Origin: Sulfurimonas sp. SAG-AH-194-I05
GTDB lineage: Bacteria; Campylobacterota; Campylobacteria; Campylobacterales; Sulfurimonadaceae
Direction of reading: 5' to 3'
Length of the DNA: 50,096 nucleotides
NCBI RefSeq assembly: GCF_029215955.1
Contig: NZ_JAEMVA010000009.1
Location: 1 to 50,096 of the forward strand
Positions 35,121-45,118 of the stretch are shown here, in pieces; positions within the stretch are counted from its first letter, which is position 1, and each line of letters starts with the position of its first letter. Both the position numbers and the translations under genes were made by a program. Below the pieces are notes generated by a model. The model searched no databases. It was given only the letters and a program-made list of their open reading frames with translations, and was not told the DNA's origin.

Positions 35121-38100
35121 ATGCAAGAATCAATTGGAAATGTTACAAGTTTAGATGGAGATTTTTATGTTAAAGCAGCAGATGGAACCTTACGTGAACT
35201 CAGCGAAGGTGATGTAATAAATGTTGGTGACAAGATAGTTGGTTCTGATGGTGCTGCAGTTACAGATAGTATTATAGTTACCTTAGATAATGGAACTGAA
35301 ATTATTACGCTTGGTAGCGATGTTCAACTTTTTGATGCATCATTATATGAAGAGTTTTTTGCTGAGAATGAAACTGTTTCTGAAGTAGATTCCGTTATGG
35401 ATGCGATAGCAGGACTTGATGATAGCGATGAAGCGCTTGATGAAAATATATTTGATGATGCCCTTGTTGATGGAGAAGATGCAGATATTGACGAACTTGA
35501 AACTGCTGCAAATGATGGAAGTGATGATTCTGCTGGATATAATGGAGGGAAGTTTGCAGAGCATAACAACGCATTTACTGACATTAATGCGGATGATGGT
35601 CATGGAGACTTTGAGGCAAATAATGCTAGTAAAGATTCTTCTGCTGATGATCAAGAAGAAGACTTCCAACTCGGGGATTTTGACATATATGCTAACAAAG
35701 ATGATTCAGAAGAATGGGTTAATACAGATGCTACAAATGGTTTAGAGGGAAATGATTTAGACTTAGAATTTAATATTGCTTTAGATGCTGTAAATGAAAT
35801 CTTTAGTGATGGAAAAATCATTGAAAATTTAACAAATGTAAAATCACCAACCCTCAGCGGTAAAACAAGTGCTGAATCAGAAATACTCGTAACAGATGAA
35901 GATGGTACTATTGTCGGTCGTGGAAATACAGATACGGATGGTAACTTTGCGATAGATGTAGATACTATGCTTGATGGCATACATAATTTAACAGTAACAG
36001 CAAAAACTGAAGATGGTAATGAGGTTTCAACAGCTACAGATATAACTATAGATACTTTTGTAAATAATTTTACGGCAAATAAAGATATAGCAGATGATTT
36101 TGTTACCTATTCTGGAACAAGTGAAGTTGGAAGTATTGTAGACCTTATAGATAAGAATGGACAAATTATCGATTCTATTACGGTTGATGCTACTGGAAGC
36201 TATTCAATTCAAACCGATAATACAAGTGACTTAGAAGTACAAGCAAAAGATATAGTGGGAAACATAGAAACAATTACTATAAATAATATTCCTATTATCT
36301 CTGTTTTAGATACAACAGTGGAAGAAGATACTACAACAATTATTGCAACAGCATCAGATATTGATGGTACAGTTAGCTTAATAAATAGTACTAGTCTTCA
36401 TGGAACATTATCCATGGATGAAGATGGAAATATTATATATACACCAGATGCTAATTATTATGGTAATGATAGTATTGTTTTAAATATTATTGATAATAAT
36501 GGTGGAAGTATTACTCAAAGTTTTGAACTCACAGTAAATGATATAAATGACGCACCAACACTGAGCGTAGAATCCACAAAATCTGTAGATGAAGATGGAA
36601 GTACAACAGTAACTTTCTCAGCAAACGATGTAGATGGAACACTCACTACAACAGCCTCCGCTCAAAACGGAACTGTAGTAGTAAATGAAGATGGAACAAT
36701 TACCTACACTCCAGATGCAGACTACAACGGAAGCGATACAATTACCGTAACAACAACAGATGATGATGGAGCAGTCGTTACACAAACATCAAGTATCACA
36801 GTAAATGATATAAATGACGCACCAGAAATAACATTACAATCATCTGCAACAGTAGATGAAAATGGAAGCGTAACTATAAACTATACAGCAACAGATATAG
36901 AAAGTGATGTAACACTTAGTGCAACAGCGAATAATGGTGAAGTAACTATTAACGATGATGGAACATTAACATTTACTCCAAATGAAAATTATAATGGAAG
37001 TGATACAATCACACTAAGTGCGACAGATGCAGATGGAGCAGTAACCACACAAGATGTGGCAGTAACTATTAATGCTGTAAATGATGGACCAGTAGCAAGT
37101 GATGATGAAGGTACTAGTGTACTTAGCCTCGATGGTGATGGTGATTACTTGTCAGCAAATCTGTCTACATTAAATCCAGAAAATGATGGACAAACAACAG
37201 TTTCATTTACTATGGACTGGGATGGTACATCTTTACAAACAACTAGTGGAGAACAATGGGCAACATTATTTTCTTTTGAAAACTATGATATTTCTTTAGC
37301 TGAAGTCGATGGTGATGTTACGTTTGGGTTTAATACTGCAAAGGGTGATATTTTTGGAATTGAAAATGCAGATCAAATTTTAGAAGGTTCTCACGAAATA
37401 ACTGTAGTATTTGATAATACAAGTCAGTCTAATATGGCAAACTCAGGTAATAAAATATTTATTGATGGACAAGAAGTAGAATTATCATATGAAAGAGGGA
37501 ACTCAAGTAATGTAGTTAGTGTAGGAGAAGATGTTCGAATAGGAGCTTTTGATTATTCTAATGATAGTAGTGTTTGGGATGATGCTTCAAGGTTCACAGG
37601 TACGATAGATGATGTAAAAGTCTTTAATGTTGGCTTAACACCTTTGGAGATAGAGAATAATACAGATAATTTAGTTGCTCATTATAATTTTGAAGGGGAA
37701 ACTCCACTATCTGATAAATCAGGAAATGGTAATGATGCCATCGCTCATGGAGATGCTCATGTGATTGGAAATTCAACTACAACTTTAGAAGATACAGCCC
37801 TGGTAATAACAGCAGATTCTTTACTAGCAAATGACACAGATGTAGATGGCGATACATTAAGCATAACAGAAGTAACAGCTACAAATGATACACACGGAAT
37901 AGTAAGCCTAGATTCAGATGGAAATGTAGTGTTTACACCAGAAGAAAACTATAATGGTTCAGCAAGCTTTGAATATACAGTTTCAGATGGGAACGGAGGA
38001 ACAGATACAGCGACAGTTACACTTAATGTAGATGCGGTTAATGATTCTATAACTCAAGTTACAGACACAGACACAAGTACAAACTCCGTAACAGAAAACC

Positions 38101-39770
38101 TAGAAGCAGGAGCATCAACAGGAGTAACACTCAACGCAACAGATGCAGATGGTGATGCAATAACTTATAGTATAGCTGATGATGTACCATTTACAGTAGA
38201 TAGTGATGGAGTTATAGTTACTTCAGAATCACTAGATTACGAAGCAACTGATAGTTATACATTTGATGTAACCGCTACGAGTGCAGATGGAACTACTTCA
38301 ACACAGAATGTTACGATAAATATTGAAAATGTTGTTGCTTTACGGGTAACAGGTACTGCAGGTGATGATATTGTAAGTGGAAGTTCTGAAGATGACACTA
38401 TCCAAACCGGAGCAGGAAATGATGTAATCGACGCAGGAGCAGGGAATGATTATGTTAATTCTGGAGCAGGCGATGATATCCTTAATGTTGGTGATGAGAT
38501 AAAAGATGATGTAACAGTAGATATGGGTAGCGGAAATGACACTGTAACTGCAGGTGCATTAGGAGATGATGCAAGTATAGATATGGGTTCAGGAGATGAT
38601 ACTCTTGAAGTTGATCATTTATCTGGAAGCTTTTCAGGTGTAGTTGATGGGGGAGAAGGATACGACACATTAAGTTTAAAAGATGTCTCAAAAGATGACT
38701 GGGATTCAAATCATGATGGTATACGCGATCAATTTTCTGGATTTGAAAAAGTAATACTAAGTGATGGAGAAACTGTGATTTCAGAAAGTACGGATTCTAC
38801 ATCGGGTATTTATAGTTATGATGTGACATTGTCAGCTACTCAAACGGACACCGACGGAAGTGAAAGTTTAAGTGCCATTACTATAGATAATGTACCAAGC
38901 GGTGTGACAATAAGTGGAGTGGATATAAACGCAGATGGTACATACACAATACCTGTAAATTCTGATGGTAGTGCTTCTGTGACATTAACAAGTGCAAGTT
39001 TGATTAGTAATAGTGCGCTTAATGAGATAACAGCATCTATAACTACAACAGAAAGTAGCAGTAATGATACTAATACAGTAACTGTTCATACTGATTTAGA
39101 TGAAAGTGTAGTTAGTGTTGAGGGCGAAACGATTACTATGTCAGATTCTGATGGAGAAGTAGCAACTGGGACAGAAAATGATGACACAATTACTATGGGT
39201 GATGGAAAATCAGTAAAAGAGCAAGAAGCATATGGTGGGGATGGTGATGATACAATCAACATTGATGGTAAAGATTTTCAAGCCTATGGTGAGGCTGGTG
39301 ACGATACTTTTGTAGTAGGAGCAAATGATTTTAAAAGTGCGAATTCCAGTTCATCAGATTCATCAAGTCAATTAGGAGAAGATTTTGAAGGAAGTAAAGC
39401 TCTTATAGATGGTGGAGAAGGTCTTGATACATTGATGATAAATGAAGATATAACTATTGATTTTGGTGCATTAGATGACAATATACGCAATATAGAAGTA
39501 TTAGACTTAGAATCAGGTGCACAGTCTATAACGTCTTTGAGTACAGAAGATGTACTGAATGTAACAGATGATGATAATATTTTAAGAATTGATGGGGATG
39601 ATTCAGATAGCATTAACCTTAATACACAAGGTGATGATGCTGAGTGGACACTTGGTGCCTTTAAAACAGATGCAGAAACAGGAGCAACATACCAAGAAGT
39701 AACGGGTATAGAAGATGATAAAACTGTTACACTGGAAATTAGTACAGAAATAAATATTTCAGAGAGCTAA
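35121..39770 (+). CDS. Large type I-secreted RTX adhesin with N-terminal retention module
   Basis: This 1549-residue acidic protein is built like LapA/BapA-type adhesins. Residues 1-70 match the retention module that plugs the TolC pore (NVTSLDGDFYVKAADG, ITLGSDVQLFD). Then come a very acidic linker (75-230), Ig- or cadherin-like units (about 230-660) with repeated NDINDAP borders, a LamG/concanavalin-like insertion (about 665-885), further cadherin-like units, RTX calcium-binding repeats (about 1075-1165, e.g. GAGNDVIDAGAGNDYVNSG) and a second RTX-like region near 1360. It has no Sec signal, as expected for type I export. Genes for its secretion lie downstream on the other strand. The N-terminal ETAAND (about 127) might be a protease site; no LapG or LapD gene is in the window. 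Confidence 0.92.
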   Translation: MQESIGNVTSLDGDFYVKAADGTLRELSEGDVINVGDKIVGSDGAAVTDSIIVTLDNGTEIITLGSDVQLFDASLYEEFFAENETVSEVDSVMDAIAGLDDSDEALDENIFDDALVDGEDADIDELETAANDGSDDSAGYNGGKFAEHNNAFTDINADDGHGDFEANNASKDSSADDQEEDFQLGDFDIYANKDDSEEWVNTDATNGLEGNDLDLEFNIALDAVNEIFSDGKIIENLTNVKSPTLSGKTSAESEILVTDEDGTIVGRGNTDTDGNFAIDVDTMLDGIHNLTVTAKTEDGNEVSTATDITIDTFVNNFTANKDIADDFVTYSGTSEVGSIVDLIDKNGQIIDSITVDATGSYSIQTDNTSDLEVQAKDIVGNIETITINNIPIISVLDTTVEEDTTTIIATASDIDGTVSLINSTSLHGTLSMDEDGNIIYTPDANYYGNDSIVLNIIDNNGGSITQSFELTVNDINDAPTLSVESTKSVDEDGSTTVTFSANDVDGTLTTTASAQNGTVVVNEDGTITYTPDADYNGSDTITVTTTDDDGAVVTQTSSITVNDINDAPEITLQSSATVDENGSVTINYTATDIESDVTLSATANNGEVTINDDGTLTFTPNENYNGSDTITLSATDADGAVTTQDVAVTINAVNDGPVASDDEGTSVLSLDGDGDYLSANLSTLNPENDGQTTVSFTMDWDGTSLQTTSGEQWATLFSFENYDISLAEVDGDVTFGFNTAKGDIFGIENADQILEGSHEITVVFDNTSQSNMANSGNKIFIDGQEVELSYERGNSSNVVSVGEDVRIGAFDYSNDSSVWDDASRFTGTIDDVKVFNVGLTPLEIENNTDNLVAHYNFEGETPLSDKSGNGNDAIAHGDAHVIGNSTTTLEDTALVITADSLLANDTDVDGDTLSITEVTATNDTHGIVSLDSDGNVVFTPEENYNGSASFEYTVSDGNGGTDTATVTLNVDAVNDSITQVTDTDTSTNSVTENLEAGASTGVTLNATDADGDAITYSIADDVPFTVDSDGVIVTSESLDYEATDSYTFDVTATSADGTTSTQNVTINIENVVALRVTGTAGDDIVSGSSEDDTIQTGAGNDVIDAGAGNDYVNSGAGDDILNVGDEIKDDVTVDMGSGNDTVTAGALGDDASIDMGSGDDTLEVDHLSGSFSGVVDGGEGYDTLSLKDVSKDDWDSNHDGIRDQFSGFEKVILSDGETVISESTDSTSGIYSYDVTLSATQTDTDGSESLSAITIDNVPSGVTISGVDINADGTYTIPVNSDGSASVTLTSASLISNSALNEITASITTTESSSNDTNTVTVHTDLDESVVSVEGETITMSDSDGEVATGTENDDTITMGDGKSVKEQEAYGGDGDDTINIDGKDFQAYGEAGDDTFVVGANDFKSANSSSSDSSSQLGEDFEGSKALIDGGEGLDTLMINEDITIDFGALDDNIRNIEVLDLESGAQSITSLSTEDVLNVTDDDNILRIDGDDSDSINLNTQGDDAEWTLGAFKTDAETGATYQEVTGIEDDKTVTLEISTEINISES
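36530..36824 (+). repeat. Direct repeat units within the adhesin gene
   Basis: A 28-base exact repeat (ending in ATGACGCACCA) occurs at 36530-36557 and 36797-36824, 267 bases apart, so one protein unit is 89 residues long. It encodes the NDINDAP border between cadherin-like domains. Such repeats can change copy number by recombination. Confidence 0.8.
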
Positions 39771-39771
39771 A

Positions 39772-41019
39772 ATGGTATTTACAAATAGTTCTAAAAAACC
39801 GATACAAATTGATAACTATACAGTTATAAAACAGTTGGGACGTGGTGGATTTGGAACTGTGTATCATGTGAAAGACACTTCAGATACATCAAAAGAATAT
39901 GCATTGAAGTTTCTACATAATGCTTTGAACATGGTACGGATTAAAAAACAACTTATGGTTTTAGAACTTTTAAATAATTCAGAGCTTTTTTTTCGGACAT
40001 ATCTTAGTAAAAAAGTCAAAGGTAATTATATATTACTTATGGAGCATACAAAAGATTCTAGTTTAGCAAAGATTGTAAAAAATGATCCTATAAGAGAATC
40101 GACAGCCTGTCTTATACTTTCACAAATGCTCAGTTCTTTAGAATATTTACAAGATAATGAGATAATACATGGTGATATAAAAGCTGAAAATATTATGAAA
40201 AAAGAGAATCAGTTTTATCTTATTGATTATGATATTGTAAAGTTAGGTTCTTTTACAAAAACATTGCATATTCAAGGTGATGATGACTTTACTGCTCCTG
40301 AGATATATAAAGGTATTCAAACATATGCATCAGATATATATTCTTTAGGATGCACGCTTTTCCACATGCTAAGTGGTGAACATATCTATGGTTTTGATAC
40401 AAGTTATAGTTTTGCTAAAAAAATGTTTGCTCATTTGTACATAGATGCTTTTTCACATGTAAAAATATCTAAAAAAATGTTTTATATTATTAAACGAATG
40501 ACAGATAAAAACCATAAAACAAGAGCTAATATTGATGAAATAAAAGAAATTTTAAACTATAAAATTCATTTTGATAAAGCTTTGGTAAATAATCATATTG
40601 AAGATTGTTTTTCATCGGAGTACTATCGTTATGAATATATGGCGAAAAAAGGTGTATCGTATGCACAAAATATTTTTGGATTACTCCATGAAGATAAAGA
40701 ACATAAAAACTTTGATAAGGCACTTTACTGGTATACACTAGCAGCTAATCAAGAACTTGCTAAAGCGCAGTTTAATGTAGCCTTATGTTATAAAATAGGT
40801 AAGGGATGTGATGTGGACTATGAAAAAGCTATGCGGTACTTTACCTATGCATCCAAGCAAAAACATAACCGTTCTTATTTTCACATAGCAGATATGTATG
40901 CAAAAGGTTTAGGTGTGGTAAAAGATTTGAAAAAAGCATACCGTTACTATAAACAAGCTGCTTCAAATGGTTATAAACCAGCCTATGCAAAACTTCAAGA
41001 ATCCAAAGAATTATTTTAG
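39772..41019 (+). CDS. Ser/Thr protein kinase with C-terminal Sel1 repeats
   Basis: This 415-residue protein has a eukaryotic-like kinase domain (about 10-265): GRGGFG loop, ALKF lysine, HGDIKAEN catalytic loop, DYD in place of DFG, and TAPE. The key Lys, catalytic Asp and metal Asp are present, so activity is likely. Residues about 300-410 form three Sel1-type helical repeats (FDKALYWYTLAANQ, YEKAMRYFTYASKQ, LKKAYRYYKQAASN), a protein-binding scaffold. There is no membrane segment. It starts one base after the adhesin stop, so the two are surely co-transcribed. It may phosphorylate parts of the secretion machine or regulate adhesin release; the substrate is unknown. Confidence 0.9.
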   Translation: MVFTNSSKKPIQIDNYTVIKQLGRGGFGTVYHVKDTSDTSKEYALKFLHNALNMVRIKKQLMVLELLNNSELFFRTYLSKKVKGNYILLMEHTKDSSLAKIVKNDPIRESTACLILSQMLSSLEYLQDNEIIHGDIKAENIMKKENQFYLIDYDIVKLGSFTKTLHIQGDDDFTAPEIYKGIQTYASDIYSLGCTLFHMLSGEHIYGFDTSYSFAKKMFAHLYIDAFSHVKISKKMFYIIKRMTDKNHKTRANIDEIKEILNYKIHFDKALVNNHIEDCFSSEYYRYEYMAKKGVSYAQNIFGLLHEDKEHKNFDKALYWYTLAANQELAKAQFNVALCYKIGKGCDVDYEKAMRYFTYASKQKHNRSYFHIADMYAKGLGVVKDLKKAYRYYKQAASNGYKPAYAKLQESKELF

Positions 41020-41616
41020 AAGTAAAACTAAAGATATTCTATCTGTTACATGAAGTTTTTGAAATATAGAGCTTACATGTGCTTTAGCTGTTCGTAGTGT
41101 TATTCCAAGTTTAGTAGAAATTGCTTGATTTGTTAAACCATTAAGTATATGTTTTACAACACGAACTTCTTGCCTTGTAAGTCTATTTTTAATAAGTTGA
41201 AGAGAATCTTCATTTAAATCAGCATGTTTAGTAGATTTTACAAGGGCTATTGTAAGTTCTGGATATGTCCAAACTTTTCCATACATAACTGTTTCTATCA
41301 TTTGGTAAAAGTGAGAGGAACGCATTTTAGAGTTTCCGTAGGCTTTTACAGCATGTGAAAGTAACATTTTTCCAGTAGCAATTTCTGGAGATTTTTCTAA
41401 AACAATTATATTTTTTATAGTATCACCAGCAGAAATAAGCTTGTTAAACTCACTTGAAACACTATCATAATCTATGATGATAGCATATGTATCATGTTTT
41501 TTTATAGTTTCTTGAAGTGACTCTATGTCTGAGCATACTAATGAAAATTCTATAGAATGCATAGAATTCCATTCGCTAATCATGTCTGAATTGGTACTAA
41601 AAAATATAATTTCCAT
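41011..41616 (-). CDS. LuxR-type transcription regulator with degenerate receiver
   Basis: This 201-residue protein has an N-terminal receiver-like part (1-120) with few of the usual acidic pocket residues (IIIDYDS might hold the phospho-acceptor), and a clear LuxR/GerE DNA-binding domain (about 140-200, LTRQEVRVVKHILNGLTNQA and KLGITLRTAKAHVS). The layout recalls CsgD/VpsT regulators of biofilm matrix genes, some of which respond to c-di-GMP; that similarity is inference. It is the last gene of the secretion operon, 3 bases after the HlyD gene, and its end overlaps the kinase gene by 9 bases. Confidence 0.85.
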   Translation of the reverse strand: MEIIFFSTNSDMISEWNSMHSIEFSLVCSDIESLQETIKKHDTYAIIIDYDSVSSEFNKLISAGDTIKNIIVLEKSPEIATGKMLLSHAVKAYGNSKMRSSHFYQMIETVMYGKVWTYPELTIALVKSTKHADLNEDSLQLIKNRLTRQEVRVVKHILNGLTNQAISTKLGITLRTAKAHVSSIFQKLHVTDRISLVLLLK

Positions 41617-41619
41617 TAT

Positions 41620-42948
41620 TTATCTCTCTGAAAATACGTATTGTTTTGATTTTAAAATAGGTTTTAAAATATACTGCATAACAGTTTTTTTACCTGTGAT
41701 AATATCGACATTTGCCATCATTCCTGGTGTTATTTTAAAAGGTTTTTCCTCTGTTCCTAAGTAATTTTTTGTTGTTATAACGTTTATAAGATAAAAAGTA
41801 TTTTCTTTTTTATCGGTTATTGTATCAGGAGATATGTTTGACACTATGCCAACAAGTCCTCCATAAATAGCATAATCATAAGCAGAAATCTTCACTTGTG
41901 CCTCAGCTCCAAGACGAATAAAAGCAATATCACTAGGTTTAATTTTAATTTCTAAGTAAAGTCTTGTATCGCTTGGTACAATCTCAACCAAGTCCGCACC
42001 TGGTTTGATTACTCCACCAACAGTATTTACAAAAACTTTTTGAACGATTCCATCAACAGATGACCGCACAACAGTTCTATCGACTTGATCACTGTATGCA
42101 ATTTGCTGTGTTTTTATTTTTGACATTTCAGCTGTCACTTCATTGAGTTCTTTTTTAGCGTTATTAATAAAAAGTTGTTTTGCTTCGGCTCTTTTGTTTA
42201 TGTATTCTTCGATTGCATACTGTAGTCTAGGAAGTGAAAGTGCGGCGGATTCTATATCGTTTTCAATTCCATTTGCTTCACGCTTAAGCTTTAAAAAATC
42301 GACTTTTGACTTTACACCTTCTCGTACCATAGGTGCAGTCATAGCTATCTCTTCTTGGACATATTCAAGTGATTTTTTCAATGAACGAACACGAGCTTTT
42401 GCCTCTTTATGTTCTTGTCTTTTTTGCAGGACTTGCTTATACAAAGAAGTGTCTTTTGCTTTGTATTCTATTTTATTTGAAACGTAGAGTTGTCTTTCGA
42501 GTTCTATTTGTTTATCATCATGATCTGCTTTAAAGTCTAAACCATTTGCTTCAGCATAAAGCCTTACTCTTTTGTCTTCTAAATCATGGTATTTTACTTC
42601 ATTGGTTCTTGATGTTGAAAGTGATTTTACATTACTAATTTTTAAAATGATTTGATTCTTTTTTACGAGTTGACCCTCATCAATTAAAATCTCTTCTAAA
42701 ATTCCACCCTCAAGATTTTGAATTATTTGATTTTGTCCATAAGGAATTACATCGCCATCACCACGAGTTATTTCATCTATTTCAGCAAGTGATGCCCATA
42801 CGATAAAAGCAAAAACGCTAAATAACCAAATTTTAATAACTTTACTTACGCTAGAAGGTGACCTATGTAATATAGCCGCACTTAGGCTGTTCATAAACTC
42901 GTAGTCTTTTTCTTTAAATTCTACTGGGGATTTATTATTAGGATTCAA
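41620..42948 (-). CDS. Type I secretion membrane fusion protein (HlyD/LapC family)
   Basis: This 442-residue adaptor bridges the inner-membrane ABC transporter and the TolC channel. It has one N-terminal membrane helix (VIKIWLFSVFAFIVWASLA), a biotinyl-lipoyl-like segment (NLEGGILEEILIDEGQLVKK), a long coiled-coil hairpin (about 130-270) and the C-terminal beta domain (VFVNTVGGVIKPGADLVEIV). I take TTG at 42948 as start, since GGAGG (42957-42961 on the plus strand as CCTCC) lies 8 bases upstream; the frame is open to 43020 but without a ribosome site there. It overlaps the ABC gene by 11 bases. Confidence 0.92.
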   Translation of the reverse strand: MNPNNKSPVEFKEKDYEFMNSLSAAILHRSPSSVSKVIKIWLFSVFAFIVWASLAEIDEITRGDGDVIPYGQNQIIQNLEGGILEEILIDEGQLVKKNQIILKISNVKSLSTSRTNEVKYHDLEDKRVRLYAEANGLDFKADHDDKQIELERQLYVSNKIEYKAKDTSLYKQVLQKRQEHKEAKARVRSLKKSLEYVQEEIAMTAPMVREGVKSKVDFLKLKREANGIENDIESAALSLPRLQYAIEEYINKRAEAKQLFINNAKKELNEVTAEMSKIKTQQIAYSDQVDRTVVRSSVDGIVQKVFVNTVGGVIKPGADLVEIVPSDTRLYLEIKIKPSDIAFIRLGAEAQVKISAYDYAIYGGLVGIVSNISPDTITDKKENTFYLINVITTKNYLGTEEKPFKITPGMMANVDIITGKKTVMQYILKPILKSKQYVFSER

Positions 42949-45106
42949 TTTTTTTGCCTCCGCCTTGAAGTTGTTTAAGTGCTTCATTTTTTGGCGCATC
43001 GATGAACACTTTACCTTCATTCATAACTATCACGCGTTCTACAATTTTAAGTAAAGTCATTTTTTGTGTAACTAAAATCGAAGTTGTTCCCTTAAGTTCA
43101 TCGTCTAAATTGTCTAAAAGACGTGCTTCTGTAATTTGATCCATAGCATTACTTGGCTCATCCATAAGCATTATAGGAGCATTCATTAAAAATGCACGTG
43201 CTATTCCTATACTTTGTCTTTGTCCACCTGAAAGACCTTGACCGCGTTCACCGATAGGCATTTCATACCCACGAGGATGTTTTTTAATAAACTCAGCGGT
43301 ACCACTTATTTGTGCTGCACGTATCATCGCTCCATCGGTTGCATGTGTTGCCCGGAAGGTAATGTTGTCTTTTACTGTTCCACGAAAAAGCATAATATCT
43401 TGCGATACATAGCCCATATTTTTACGTAAATCAGCAGGGTCAATCTGTTTAATGTCAATCCCATCAATGAGAATTTGCCCAGAATCAGGCTCATATAAAC
43501 CAAGAATGAGTTTGGCAATAGTACTTTTTCCAGAACCAATACGCCCAATAATTGCAACACGTTCACCTGGATGTATTTCAAAAGAAACATTTTTAAGTGA
43601 AGGTACCTCTGTGTTGGGGTAGGAAAATGTAACATCGACAAATTCCACATGCCCACTAAAATCAGGTCTTTGAACAAATTTTTTTCCAGCAGGTCTTTCG
43701 CTTGGTTGTGAAATAATGTCATTTAATGTTTCATAGGATGTTTTTGTATCTTCATAGTTTGTCATCAGTCCTGCAACTTGCCCCATAGGAGCTAAAGCAC
43801 GTCCTGTTAAAATAACTATAGCGATTAGACCACCCATAGAAAGCTCATGGTCTTGAATTAAGTACACCCCAAAAACAATAATCATGACAGTGTTAAGCTG
43901 AATGAGAAGTTGTGTAATAGTAGGAATAGAGGAAGAAAGCATACGTGATTTCAAACTTTTTTCTGCGATTTCTCCTGTTGACTCTTCCCATTTCCATTGG
44001 ACTTGGTTGAGTGTCCCGAGTGTTTTAAGTGTTTCTATATTACTAAGTGTTTCTATGAGAATAGCACTTTTTTTAGCACTTGCCTCATGAGTACTTTCAA
44101 TACTTGCCCGTAATGGTTTTTTTATAAACCAAGCATAGGAAAGAATAAACATCATAGTCATCATAGGAATAACAGCAATAGCACCACCAATGTAAGCAAT
44201 AACAATAAGAAAAATTACTGCAAAAGGTAAGTCAATTATAGCTGCCATAGTAGCATTTGTTAAAAAACCACGAATAGAATCAAAGTCTTTTAAATTTGAT
44301 GAAAAAGACCCAACTGATGATGGATGGTTTGCCATTTTTAAGTCAAGTACTTTTTCAAAAATAATAGAAGACATAATAACATCGCTTTTCTTTGCAGCAC
44401 TCTCGAGTAAAAATGTACGGGTAAACTTTAAAAATGTGTCAATGACATAGATTATACTAATTCCTATAGCAAAGACCCAAAGGGTTTCTATGGCATTGTT
44501 AGGTACAACTCTATCATACACATTCATTGTGAAAAGTGGAGAGGCTAAAACAAAAAGGTTTATAAGTAGAGATGCATATAAAACATCTTTATATACTCCA
44601 ACTGAGAGTCGTATAGTACTCCAAAACCAATGTTTTTGATTGAGATGAAGTGTTCGAGAATTTTCATCAACATACTCAAACTCTTGTTTAATCATAAAAC
44701 CAAAACCAATGTATTCATCGGCTAAATCTTCAAGATCAACCCATTGTTCAATAGCCTCTTCAGCCGGCATTATAATTTTTACCTGTGTATGGTCTTTTGA
44801 AAATGTATCTAAAATACAAGCACTTTGGTTGGAAAGTAAAACAATCATAGGAAGTTGTAATGGAGAAATTTGATCAAGGGGTCTTCGAATAAGGGAAGAC
44901 TTTAGTCCAGCACGTTCAGCAGCACGAGAAAAGAGTCCTTTAGCATTATTTATAGAAAAGAGTTTGGGTGACTCGGAGCCTGGCTCTATAGGTAGTCCAG
45001 CTGTTAAAGCATCAGCTGAAAAGGGCTTATGGTAGAGTTTAGTAAATAAAACAAGACAATCAAGCAAAGCATCCATTCTTAAATTATCAGCACTTGTAAT
45101 AAGCAT
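42938..45106 (-). CDS. Type I secretion ABC transporter (LapB/HlyB type)
   Basis: This 722-residue transporter exports the adhesin. The N-terminal 130 residues are a C39-peptidase-like domain; the pattern DALLDCLVLFTKLYHKP is that of LapB-type proteins, in which the domain binds substrate rather than cutting it. A six-helix membrane domain follows (about 165-440), then the ATPase with Walker A GRIGSGKST, signature LSGGQRQS and Walker B IMLMDEPS. AAGGGAAAT precedes the ATG. It lies second in the operon after the TolC-OmpA gene. Confidence 0.94.
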   Translation of the reverse strand: MLITSADNLRMDALLDCLVLFTKLYHKPFSADALTAGLPIEPGSESPKLFSINNAKGLFSRAAERAGLKSSLIRRPLDQISPLQLPMIVLLSNQSACILDTFSKDHTQVKIIMPAEEAIEQWVDLEDLADEYIGFGFMIKQEFEYVDENSRTLHLNQKHWFWSTIRLSVGVYKDVLYASLLINLFVLASPLFTMNVYDRVVPNNAIETLWVFAIGISIIYVIDTFLKFTRTFLLESAAKKSDVIMSSIIFEKVLDLKMANHPSSVGSFSSNLKDFDSIRGFLTNATMAAIIDLPFAVIFLIVIAYIGGAIAVIPMMTMMFILSYAWFIKKPLRASIESTHEASAKKSAILIETLSNIETLKTLGTLNQVQWKWEESTGEIAEKSLKSRMLSSSIPTITQLLIQLNTVMIIVFGVYLIQDHELSMGGLIAIVILTGRALAPMGQVAGLMTNYEDTKTSYETLNDIISQPSERPAGKKFVQRPDFSGHVEFVDVTFSYPNTEVPSLKNVSFEIHPGERVAIIGRIGSGKSTIAKLILGLYEPDSGQILIDGIDIKQIDPADLRKNMGYVSQDIMLFRGTVKDNITFRATHATDGAMIRAAQISGTAEFIKKHPRGYEMPIGERGQGLSGGQRQSIGIARAFLMNAPIMLMDEPSNAMDQITEARLLDNLDDELKGTTSILVTQKMTLLKIVERVIVMNEGKVFIDAPKNEALKQLQGGGKKIES

Positions 45107-45118
45107 TATTTCCCTTTT

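Noticed and set aside
35324..35980. Several overlapping frames on both strands inside the adhesin gene
   Set aside because: They are low-complexity shadows of the acidic linker (Ser-rich or Ile-rich) with no ribosome sites.
36530..37080. Regularly spaced repeats that could suggest a CRISPR array
   Set aside because: They are in frame, 89 residues apart, and encode the borders of cadherin-like domains; spacing is far too long for CRISPR.
41620..43020. Longer HlyD frame starting inside the ABC transporter gene
   Set aside because: No ribosome site near 43020; a strong GGAGG lies before the TTG at 42948, and the extra residues do not look like HlyD.
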